In this document: one piece after another, positions 54,401 to 60,670 of the stretch | How the letters are laid out: each line of letters opens with the position of its first letter | Position numbering within the stretch: position 1 is the first letter of the stretch | Translations under genes and position numbers: made by a program | The notes under the pieces: model-generated | Databases searched by the model: none | What the model saw: only the letters and a program-made list of their open reading frames with translations | Told to the model about the DNA's origin: nothing | Assembly (NCBI GenBank): GCA_020630575.1 | Contig: JAHDBD010000003.1 | Span: forward strand, 184,312 to 248,311 | Length of the DNA: 64,000 bases | Direction of reading: 5' to 3' | Source of the DNA: Bernardetia sp. | GTDB lineage: Bacteria; Bacteroidota; Bacteroidia; Cytophagales; Bernardetiaceae

Positions 54401-54675
54401 ACAGAATTACAGGCATCTTAAATCCTACTGACGCAATTAGTCTAAAAGTATATCCAAATCCTACACAAGACAAAGTACGTTTTGAATTACCTAAAATAAC
54501 AGGTAATTATGATATTCGTGTTTATACAATTACAGGACAAGAAGTAGTGCGTACTGCTAGTAAAGGTGGTGGAAATGTAGAACTGAATATTCAAAAATTT
54601 GTAGGTGGTACTTATATTTTAAAAGCTATACATAATAACAAATTATATGTACAAAAAGTAGTATTACAAAAATAG
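51403..54675 (+). CDS. Large secreted BNR/Asp-box beta-propeller protein with T9SS C-terminal domain
   Basis: Exported through Sec (LLTGVTVLGISTGIFGYF) and then by T9SS. Many Asp-box repeats (SxDxGxTW) form sortilin/sialidase-like beta-propellers: KTTDGGNTWT, SIDGGDTWN, STNGGISWT, STDAGLTWQ, SSDRGISWK, STNFGQTWK, SKDGGETF and TKNLGQSWE. A non-propeller insert lies at about residues 430-600. The C-terminal 80 residues, from LKVYPNPTQDKVRFEL, are a type A sorting domain. Such proteins are surface hydrolases or adhesins; sialidase catalytic residues are not evident. Length 1090. Confidence 0.93.
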   Translation: MNKKYLLTGVTVLGISTGIFGYFQLDTTSVDLSQKQESSINIEDWKEKQAAKKAAIRNREGYVKTMEISGYLKYMNDIRTKEGEKHPNYKIGYRQLALESSLEATRNARTEEEFVFDERGPGNVAGRTRCIVVDVRDTSNNTWFIGTAGGGIWKTTDGGNTWTDKSGNMSHLGITSIAQAQSSPNIMYATTGETPFGNAGINGGGVFKSIDGGDTWNRINTTVPRITDFLHGTRVIVSPTDPNLVLVTSSYNSFLSKGTDPEDSFTSNIFRSTNGGISWTSVYSDTQILQQIIAEPDNFNNLYAVGTGGNDGGQLIRSTDAGLTWQNTTMTSIAETEAKASGGVGRSELAISPTNPAIIYASVEIAGAVSRLLVSSDRGISWKMVEENRSQKVDDYLKQGFYDNAIVVDPIDENTVYWGGVDVWKATINTATTRKARKFLGGVKENLDFLSFTSVSGFIAWGGKVEIQNPSKAVAVEIRFGPGKSQKAHRFLAGGGNATNGVPASEYVYQDYVDVPFEVWDIENNRQLMFSFRDNVGDGEFSFTERDEANDPTYVNTREYMFVHAIPYETTPSDRITVNGGHEVDQIYFLWPFLTPESSFSPTQSSVLSLNYGDVTYQDSRITRISNAYQGSNNNARMLHPDHHMLAFAGSRLISVNDGGVAYSDNKGVSWVEVDNKSTNNITTSQLYRADRHPTQNIYVGGTQDNGSLLATNVNASKSTNYDEVYGGDGMECIWNAKNPNLVLASYVHNNIARSTNGGQNFSYSSSTISDTTDITAPFVTRLGYSPVAPDVVFAVGKSGVFKSTNFGQTWKAKPITDELWNYNGSTTNVFPSLSDQNIVWAGSGMSQNRTMFLSKDGGETFSPVPNSINIGVASGFATNPENKNEAYMLFGQAGVGKIWRTKNLGQSWEDISGFGQNTTSSKGFPDVVPFSMVVKGDTLLVGTEIGIMASYDDAASWSLVPNFPAVAVFSLVVKENDGQLVIGTHGRGIWSSDIGIKYDRITGILNPTDAISLKVYPNPTQDKVRFELPKITGNYDIRVYTITGQEVVRTASKGGGNVELNIQKFVGGTYILKAIHNNKLYVQKVVLQK

Positions 54676-54789
54676 ATTATTTTGATTGATAATAAATTAA
54701 AGATTATCACGGTTATTTTTGTACAATAGTCTTCCAAACTGTTGAATTTGACAAAATACTTTTTTTGATGGTATTTTAATAAAAACACA

Positions 54790-54828
54790 AAAAACGCTTT
54801 TCTAGTAATGGAGAAGCGTTTTTTTTTA
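54790..54828 (+). terminator. Rho-independent terminator after the BNR protein
   Basis: AAAACGCTT pairs with AAGCGTTTT around a loop of about 12 bases, followed by a run of T. Confidence 0.85.
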
Positions 54829-54873
54829 TCTGTTTTACTAAATTATCAAAAATTGGATCTCATAATTCAGATT

Positions 54874-54907
54874 TTGAAACAAATTAATTCATAAAGTCTT
54901 ACTTTTG
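54874..54907 (+). promoter_or_regulatory. Candidate promoter of asd
   Basis: TTG (54874-54876), 23-base spacer, TACTTTTG (54900-54907). Leader of about 45 bases. Confidence 0.55.
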
Positions 54908-54957
54908 TTCTAATTTATTTTATCAGTATTGAAAATATATCTAAACTACCATAAAAA

Positions 54958-55971
54958 ATGAAAATTGCTGTTGTAGGAGCTACTGGACTTGTAGGAACTC
55001 AAATGTTACAAGTTTTGAAAAATCGTAAATTTCCTGTTTCTGAGCTTATTGCTGTTGCTTCGGAGCGTTCAGTAGGAAATAAAATTGAATTTGATGGAAA
55101 ATCATACCGTGTGCATAGCATGCAAGAAGCTATCGATGCTGTTCCAGATATTGCTATTTTTTCGGCTGGAGGTTCGGTTTCTTTAGAGTTTGCTCCAAAG
55201 TTTGCAGAAAAAGGAACAATTGTAATTGATAATTCTTCGGCTTGGAGAATGAATCCAAACTACAAATTAGTTGTGCCAGAAGTAAACTCTCATGAACTTC
55301 ACGACCTAAGTGAGAACGATAAAATAATTGCTAATCCAAACTGCTCAACCATTCAAATGGTAGTGGCTCTCAATCCATTACACAAAAAATATAAAATCAA
55401 ACGTGTTGTTGTTTCTACTTATCAGTCTGTAACTGGCACTGGAAAGGCTGCCGTTGATCAGCTTATGAGCGAACGAAAAGGAGAAACAGCAACGAAAGTT
55501 TATCCACATCCTATCGATTTGAATGTACTTCCTCATATTGATGTTTTCTTAGAAAATGGCTATACAAAAGAGGAAATGAAAATGGTTTTGGAAACCAAAA
55601 AAATTATGAGTGATGATTCTATTCAAGTGACAGCTACTGCTGTGCGTATTCCAACTATGGGAGGACACTCAGAAGCTATCAATGTAGAATTTGAGAATGA
55701 TTTTGATTTGAATGAAGTACGTGAAATCTTAAAAAACTCGGAAGGAATTATTTTACAAGACGATGTAAGCAAATTTGAATATCCAATGCCAATTAATTCA
55801 GAAGGAAAAGATGAAGTTTTTGTAGGAAGACTAAGAAGAGATGAAAGTCAGAAAAACACGCTCAATATGTGGGTTGTTGCTGATAATCTTCGTAAAGGAG
55901 CTGCCACAAATGCTGTTCAGATTGCTGAATATTTGGTAAAAGAAAATTTATTGAAAACAGAAACGGTATAA
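54958..55971 (+). CDS. asd: Aspartate-semialdehyde dehydrogenase
   Basis: Reduces aspartyl phosphate to aspartate semialdehyde, the branch point to lysine, diaminopimelate, methionine and threonine. NADP site VVGATGLVGTQML at the N-terminus, nucleophile Cys in NPNCSTIQMVV (about residue 129), substrate Arg in VTATAVRIPTMGGHSEA and the acidic VGRLRRDES region. Length 337 is normal. Monocistronic, bounded by the terminators at 54790 and 55977. Confidence 0.96.
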   Translation: MKIAVVGATGLVGTQMLQVLKNRKFPVSELIAVASERSVGNKIEFDGKSYRVHSMQEAIDAVPDIAIFSAGGSVSLEFAPKFAEKGTIVIDNSSAWRMNPNYKLVVPEVNSHELHDLSENDKIIANPNCSTIQMVVALNPLHKKYKIKRVVVSTYQSVTGTGKAAVDQLMSERKGETATKVYPHPIDLNVLPHIDVFLENGYTKEEMKMVLETKKIMSDDSIQVTATAVRIPTMGGHSEAINVEFENDFDLNEVREILKNSEGIILQDDVSKFEYPMPINSEGKDEVFVGRLRRDESQKNTLNMWVVADNLRKGAATNAVQIAEYLVKENLLKTETV

Positions 55972-55976
55972 AAACC

Positions 55977-56014
55977 AAAAAAGAGTTCAAACATTAATTT
56001 TTGAACTCTTTTTT
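55977..56014. terminator. Bidirectional terminator after asd
   Basis: AAAAAAGAGTTCAAA pairs with TTTGAACTCTTTTTT around a short loop between asd and the minus-strand NTF2-fold gene. Confidence 0.88.
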
Positions 56015-56024
56015 ATTGGCTCTT

Positions 56025-56097
56025 ACTTCTGAAATCTAAATTTTTAATTTATTTGTATTTACTTCTAACTTCTGAAATGCAAATTTTTAATTTATTT
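56025..56097. repeat. Imperfect direct duplication of 30 bases
   Basis: ACTTCTGAAAT, two to three variable bases, then AAATTTTTAATTTATTT occurs at 56025-56054 and again at 56068-56097 (period 43), just before the NTF2-fold gene stop. Confidence 0.6.
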
Positions 56098-56535
56098 CTA
56101 GCTAGAATGATCTGCAATAATCACCCATTTTTTATTGATTTTCTCCCAAATCAATGTAAAATGACCTTCTAAATCTTCTTTCTCATCTCTTTTAAGATGC
56201 CATTTTCCAATTACAAAAACATGTTTTTTGTCTAATTTTTTAAAGGATAAAATATCAAATTGAAGTTTTCCCATTGTTGCAGTATCGGGATATGATTTTT
56301 TATAACGATTCAAAGTAGCTTCATATCCATACGTAATTCCATTCTTTCCAATAAATTTTAAAGAGTCAGATTGCCAATATCCATTCATAAATCCTTCTAA
56401 GTCGCCATTATTCCACGCCTTTTGTTGATTCTGAAAAGTTTGCATAATCTGAGCAACATCTTTTGATTTCACAGTTTGAGCAAAAGAGGTTATCGAAAGA
56501 GAAAAAAGCAAAAATAAAATAAGAATGTTTTTCAT
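56098..56535 (-). CDS. Secreted NTF2-fold protein (DUF4440/SnoaL-like)
   Basis: Signal peptide MKNILILFLLFSLSITSFAQ (cleavage after FAQ) and a single cone-shaped NTF2-like domain: QNQQKAWNNGDLEGFMNGYW, the core segment SLKFIGKNGITYGYEAT and the closing GHFTLIWEKINKKWVIIADHS. Length 145 is normal. DUF4440 proteins are a large group of unknown or ketosteroid-isomerase-like function; no catalytic pair can be assigned. It lies 63 bases downstream of the dihydroorotase homolog with a hairpin repeat between them. Confidence 0.88.
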   Translation of the reverse strand: MKNILILFLLFSLSITSFAQTVKSKDVAQIMQTFQNQQKAWNNGDLEGFMNGYWQSDSLKFIGKNGITYGYEATLNRYKKSYPDTATMGKLQFDILSFKKLDKKHVFVIGKWHLKRDEKEDLEGHFTLIWEKINKKWVIIADHSS

Positions 56536-56559
56536 GTAATTTAGAAGTTTGTGTTTTAA

Positions 56560-56581
56560 CTGTCAGACATCTTTGAGATGT
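56560..56581. repeat. CAGAC-type hairpin repeat
   Basis: CTGTCAG followed by ACATCT, loop TTG, AGATGT. It is the reverse orientation of the copy at 30811-30833 (GATACCT, TTG, AGGTGTC, then AGACAG). Confidence 0.6.
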
Positions 56582-56598
56582 ACTGATAAGTTTAATTT

Positions 56599-57888
56599 TC
56601 AAAATGTTATTATAACTTTGCCTTTCAAATTATTTTTTAATTCAAAAAATGGAGAGTTTTTAGACTTTGATACATTTGCTTCTTTTCTAAATTCCCACTC
56701 TTGGTCAGGATAAAAGACTGTCAAATTAGCCTTTTGTCCTTCTTTAATTTGAGGTTGCTCTAGTTTTAGTAACTTTCTTGGATTGGTAGTAAATTTTTCT
56801 ATTAATTCTTCTATACTCAAAATATGTTCAGTTTGCTTTCTGATAGCTGCAAAAGCTGTTTGAAAACTAATTATTCCAAATTCTGCCAAATCAAATTCTA
56901 GTTTTTTAGTTTCTTCATCGTGTGGATTATGATTCGAAACAATAACATCAATTGTATTATCTTTCAAGCCTTCCAAAATTGCTGTCGCATCGTTTTGAGT
57001 ACGGAAAGGAGGAAAAGTTTTCAAAAAGGTATCAAAAATAAATGAATTTTTAGCCAAATCTTCATCTAAAAAAGAAAGTTGATAGGCTGCTATGTCACAT
57101 GTTACGTTCAATCCTTCTTGTTTTGCTTTTCGGATAAGTTCTACACTACGAGCCGTCGAAATAGTAGAAAAATGAATTTTTCCACCTGTATAACGCAAAA
57201 TTTCTAAATCTCTTTGAATCATCATTTCCTCTGCAATGGACGGCAGACCTTTCAAACCTAATTTTGTCGATGTAATTCCTTCATGCATGTGTCCGTTAGC
57301 AAGGTTTTTATCAGAAGGAAGTTGCATAACAAGTCCATCAAAAGCCTGTGCATACTGTAAAGCTCTCATCAAAACGCCCGTATGAGAAACATTTTTCAAG
57401 CCATCCGAAAAAGCAACTGCACCAGCTTTATGAAGGTCATACATTTGCGTCATTTCTTGTCCCTCTGCCTTATGCGTAAGAGCTGCAATTGCTAAAAATT
57501 CTACTTTTGAATTAGATTTTTTATTCTCTTGCTCCAAAAAGTAAACATTTTCTTTATTTTCTAAAGTTGGTTTCGTATTTGGTAAAATGGCAACTTGTGT
57601 AAAACCTCCCAAACTTGCAGCTTTACTTGCTGTATTTAGCGTTTCTCTATGCTCCATCCCTGGTTCAGTCACTAAAGCACGCATATCGCACCAACCCACT
57701 GAAACAAAAGCATCTTCACAATCTATTTTTTTATAATTTATAGGAATTGTTATAGAGGGATTGTATTCTACTAGATGGGTAATTTTTCCATCTTCTATTC
57801 CAATACAAAATTCTTTTTTCGAATCATATTCTGAGTTAATGATTCTTACTTTTGGAAGCCAATGTGCAGTTGTTTGTTCCGATTGCAT
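56599..57888 (-). CDS. Dihydroorotase homolog lacking catalytic residues (PyrC'-like)
   Basis: The amidohydrolase fold and conserved segments of type I dihydroorotase are present: EPGMEHRETLNTASKAASLGG, ILPNTKPTLEN, STARSVELIRKAKQEG. But the metal-binding DxHxH is CDMRALV (Asp68, Arg70, Leu72), the TPHH-type region is IAAYQLSF, and the catalytic Asp of TDHAPH reads SNHNPH near residue 315. Without these residues it should be inactive. Known inactive homologs (PyrC', PyrX) hold aspartate transcarbamoylase together. An active dihydroorotase is expected elsewhere in the genome. A promoter lies at 57927-57960. Confidence 0.9.
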   Translation of the reverse strand: MQSEQTTAHWLPKVRIINSEYDSKKEFCIGIEDGKITHLVEYNPSITIPINYKKIDCEDAFVSVGWCDMRALVTEPGMEHRETLNTASKAASLGGFTQVAILPNTKPTLENKENVYFLEQENKKSNSKVEFLAIAALTHKAEGQEMTQMYDLHKAGAVAFSDGLKNVSHTGVLMRALQYAQAFDGLVMQLPSDKNLANGHMHEGITSTKLGLKGLPSIAEEMMIQRDLEILRYTGGKIHFSTISTARSVELIRKAKQEGLNVTCDIAAYQLSFLDEDLAKNSFIFDTFLKTFPPFRTQNDATAILEGLKDNTIDVIVSNHNPHDEETKKLEFDLAEFGIISFQTAFAAIRKQTEHILSIEELIEKFTTNPRKLLKLEQPQIKEGQKANLTVFYPDQEWEFRKEANVSKSKNSPFFELKNNLKGKVIITF

Positions 57889-57926
57889 TTTTATAAATTA
57901 ATAACTGTGATTTTTGGTATTTGATG

Positions 57927-57960
57927 CAAAGGTAAAAACTTTGTTTGAAAGTTTTATCAA
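57927..57960 (-). promoter_or_regulatory. Candidate promoter of the dihydroorotase homolog
   Basis: On the minus strand TTG (57958-57960), 23-base spacer, TACCTTTG (57927-57934), a full TAnnTTTG match. The leader would be about 32 bases. Confidence 0.6.
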
Positions 57961-58335
57961 TTAATCCATCAAATGAATTTCTATTGTTTTACCTCCAGAA
58001 AAAATACCTGTTGGTTCTAGTGTTGTGACCAACTTAATTCTATTATAAGGCAAATAAAGTGTCGTATTATTTCTTTTATTTGCTATAATGATGTAGCTTT
58101 CTTTAAAAACAAACTCTAAAAAAGGCGAAATAAGACAAATAGCAGGTTTTTGAACGCTAGAATCTGTTGTCAAGATATGAGTAACAATAGAGATTTGTCT
58201 AAAATCATTTATATCCAAACTTCCTAAAATTTCTTCACACGAATTTTTATCTAATTGAGCAAATGTAGAAATGGAAGAGAAAAAATAAATTGAAATAAAA
58301 ATAAAAAAAGAAGCACATGATTTAACAAAGTTCAT
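57961..58335 (-). CDS. Hypothetical secreted protein
   Basis: Signal peptide MNFVKSCASFFIFISIYFFSSISTFAQ (cleavage after FAQ), then a 97-residue domain of beta character (TLYLPYNRIKLVTTLEPTG; GGKTIEIHLMD). No known family. The stop codon is at 57961, next to the TTG of the dihydroorotase promoter, so that promoter lies immediately beyond the end of this gene and read-through could also feed it. Confidence 0.75.
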   Translation of the reverse strand: MNFVKSCASFFIFISIYFFSSISTFAQLDKNSCEEILGSLDINDFRQISIVTHILTTDSSVQKPAICLISPFLEFVFKESYIIIANKRNNTTLYLPYNRIKLVTTLEPTGIFSGGKTIEIHLMD

Positions 58336-58461
58336 AAACGAGAAATTTAGTAATTAATTTGAGATAAATTTATATTTGAGATGCTAATTCCTAAATTTGG
58401 TTGCACAAAATCATAAATTAATCCTATCTTAAAAAAATTACTTAATTTTCAATATTCAATT

Positions 58462-58968
58462 ATGTCTCCTATTTTACTTTCAAACCTACTGATTACTAGC
58501 TTTTTAGTTGGACTTATTTGGTTTGTGCAAGTAGTTCATTATCCTATCTTTAAAGAAGTAGGCAAACAAAATTTTCATAACTTCCATTCTGCACATACTA
58601 CACTGACAGGAAAAATAGTAATTTTACCTATGCTCATAGAACTTGGATTATCCTTTTGGCTCGTTTGGGAAGGATATGAAGTAGATTATACTCTTCAAAA
58701 CAATTATGTAGGCGAAAGTATAAGAAACAGAATGAGTAATTTTTATTCTTTTTCTAGTATTGCTTTAGTGTTTACTATTCTAGTTTGGATTCTGACAGCT
58801 TGGATTTTTGTTCCTCTACATGGAAAACTAAGCAAAGGCTACAATATAAAAACTATCGAAAAGCTTGTTTTTAGGAACTGGTTTCGTACATTTTTTTGGT
58901 CGCTGCGACTTATTTTGTTGATATACCTGACCTTAGAAGCTACCAACAACTTACATTACATTGAATAA
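58462..58968 (+). CDS. Four-helix membrane protein, function unknown
   Basis: Four hydrophobic helices: LLITSFLVGLIWFVQVVHY, IVILPMLIELGLSFWLVW, FSSIALVFTILVWILTAWIF and WSLRLILLIYLTLEA. Conserved-looking polar residues sit in or near helices (His in VVHYPIF, FHNFHSAHTT). The pattern is known from uncharacterised proteins of Bacteroidota. It overlaps the convergent DUF4385 gene by 13 bases at the 3' end. Confidence 0.8.
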   Translation: MSPILLSNLLITSFLVGLIWFVQVVHYPIFKEVGKQNFHNFHSAHTTLTGKIVILPMLIELGLSFWLVWEGYEVDYTLQNNYVGESIRNRMSNFYSFSSIALVFTILVWILTAWIFVPLHGKLSKGYNIKTIEKLVFRNWFRTFFWSLRLILLIYLTLEATNNLHYIE

Positions 58969-59450
58969 TTTTCCTGAAATACTTTCTTTTGTTTTAAATA
59001 CTCTTCATTGTCTTTTGCTAAAAACCATTTTTCTTTAAAAATTCTAGCAGATTCGGCTTTTATAGGGTCTTCTTCTTGACGTTCTAATTGAGGTCTTCCA
59101 TGTGAGCCACTTTGTCCTTTTTTATCCTTAGGAACTTCTCCTTTATATTTTCTCCCTCCTTTATAATTGGCATATCTTCGTGAACGAGTATAGCCCATCT
59201 GTAAAAATTTACGAGCCATATCTGCGCCTACAAAATCTTCTTCGTTCAAATATGATAGAAATAATTGATAAATCTTTTCAGAAGATTCTTTTGCTATTTC
59301 GGGAGTCTTGAATCTCCAATAAGGTAATATTTCAGATTTATAAGGTTCTACCAACAAAACGCCTTGCTCCCCTTTTCCAACAGCATACAACTCTGGATTT
59401 TTACGTAAGTCAAGCTCTTTATAATTGAGTGAATAATCAAATTTCTTCAT
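58956..59450 (-). CDS. DUF4385-family protein
   Basis: Small soluble protein of a conserved family without a known function. Typical segments: FDYSLNYKELDLRKNPELY, GKGEQGVLLVEPYKSEI, YWRFKTPEIAKESSEKIY and the Arg/Tyr-rich GYTRSRRYANYKGGRKY, whose charge suggests nucleic-acid or phosphate contact. Start ATG at 59448-59450 gives the usual N-terminus MKKFDYSLN; the upstream 14 codons are not conserved in character. Length 164. Convergent with the four-helix membrane gene, with a 13-base overlap. Confidence 0.85.
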   Translation of the reverse strand: MKKFDYSLNYKELDLRKNPELYAVGKGEQGVLLVEPYKSEILPYWRFKTPEIAKESSEKIYQLFLSYLNEEDFVGADMARKFLQMGYTRSRRYANYKGGRKYKGEVPKDKKGQSGSHGRPQLERQEEDPIKAESARIFKEKWFLAKDNEEYLKQKKVFQENYSM

Positions 59451-59736
59451 AATAGATTGCTTTTTTACAGAAGAAAACACTGATAAAATCAAATTGTTAA
59501 AAATATTTTAACAAAATAATCTGCTCTAAATGAGCGTATTAGCAAAATTATAATTGGAATAGTTATTGCAAAACAAAACCTTCTTTTGATACTTTACGTA
59601 AATATAATCACAAACACTTTAAGTCATAAATTTTAAAAACTAAAACTACTTTACTTAAAGATTAAACCTACTTTAAAACAAGTTTTGCATATTTGCATCT
59701 ATTTACGACTTACTACAATAATAAAATAACAAAGCC

Positions 59737-60405
59737 ATGAACGAATTAATCACACTTTTAGAAGCTCCCTATAATTTAGTTTATGGAGTATTGGGTGCAA
59801 TTTCTATCGGAATTTGGCTTATGTCAGCAATTGGATTGTTTAGTCATAGTGCAATAGAAGGATTTTTTCCTCATCCTCATGTTGATATTGATGTAGATAT
59901 AGACATGGACGTAGATGCAGACGGATTTTCTTTAGGTGATGGTTTCCTTACTTTTTTGAGTGTCGGACAAGTTCCCATTTCAATAATACTTACCATCTTG
60001 TTTTTTATACAAGCAATTATTGGAGTTTGGATGAATCAGTTTGCTATCAATCAGTTAGAATTATCTATATCTTGGCAGCTTTGGACAATGTTTTTTATCA
60101 ATTTTGGAATCTCTTTTTTTATAGCTGTTTTTATTGCAGGTTTTTTATTAAAACCCATAAAACCTTTCTTTAGAGATTACGGAATTGTCAGAACTGCAAA
60201 TAGCTTAGTAGGAAAAGTAGCCATTGTTTCTTCTTCAGAAGTTACAGACAAGTTTGGAACTGCTATCTTTAAATTAGATGGAGGAGATATTGTCGATATT
60301 TCTATCCGTGTAGCTGAAAAAGGCTCTGTATTCGTAAAGAAGCAAGAAGTAGTCATTGTAGATTTTGATCAAGAAAAAAATTTATACTTCGTGATGCTAA
60401 ACTAA
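59737..60405 (+). CDS. YqiJ-like membrane protein with OB-fold domain (flotillin partner)
   Basis: Three membrane helices (about residues 14-37, 75-102, 113-142), then a C-terminal OB-like domain (LVGKVAIVSSSEVTDKFG; VVIVDFDQEKNLYFVML). Between helices 1 and 2 is an Asp-rich loop (VDIDVDIDMDVDADGF) of alternating Asp and Val/Ile/Met. The combination, followed by a flotillin gene 265 bases downstream, matches YqiJ-YqiK of enterobacteria and NfeD-like/flotillin pairs. Such proteins help organise membrane microdomains, perhaps in envelope stress. Length 222. Confidence 0.85.
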   Translation: MNELITLLEAPYNLVYGVLGAISIGIWLMSAIGLFSHSAIEGFFPHPHVDIDVDIDMDVDADGFSLGDGFLTFLSVGQVPISIILTILFFIQAIIGVWMNQFAINQLELSISWQLWTMFFINFGISFFIAVFIAGFLLKPIKPFFRDYGIVRTANSLVGKVAIVSSSEVTDKFGTAIFKLDGGDIVDISIRVAEKGSVFVKKQEVVIVDFDQEKNLYFVMLN

Positions 60406-60670
60406 ATGTATCACAGACTTCTAGTCTGTGTAAATGATAGTATTTCAATTGTTATTTCAAACCTCCAACAGACAAGGATGTCTGTTATATATTTTACTCC
60501 CATGTGAACTTTATATGCCTTCGTTTTTGCGAAACTTATTTTCGTACCGCTTTTCTTTTACCAATACTACATAAAATTTAGCAAAAATTAATAAAAATTC
60601 TTTTCTTGTAAAGGAGTCTATTCAATGAAAAGCAATCAAACTTATTTATCTACTTTTAATTTTAAAAAAT
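60406..60670. repeat. Gap with two CAGAC-type hairpins
   Basis: CACAGACT-TCT-AGTCTGTG (60412-60430) and AACAGACA-AGGA-TGTCTGTT (60467-60486) are perfect 8-bp hairpins, 36 bases apart, between the YqiJ-like and flotillin genes. The first starts seven bases past the stop codon. Neither has a T-run, so they are not typical terminators. Confidence 0.7.

Noticed and set aside
56408..56602. 64-codon minus-strand frame overlapping the NTF2-fold gene start
   Set aside because: It shares the region with a gene that has a clear signal peptide in another frame.
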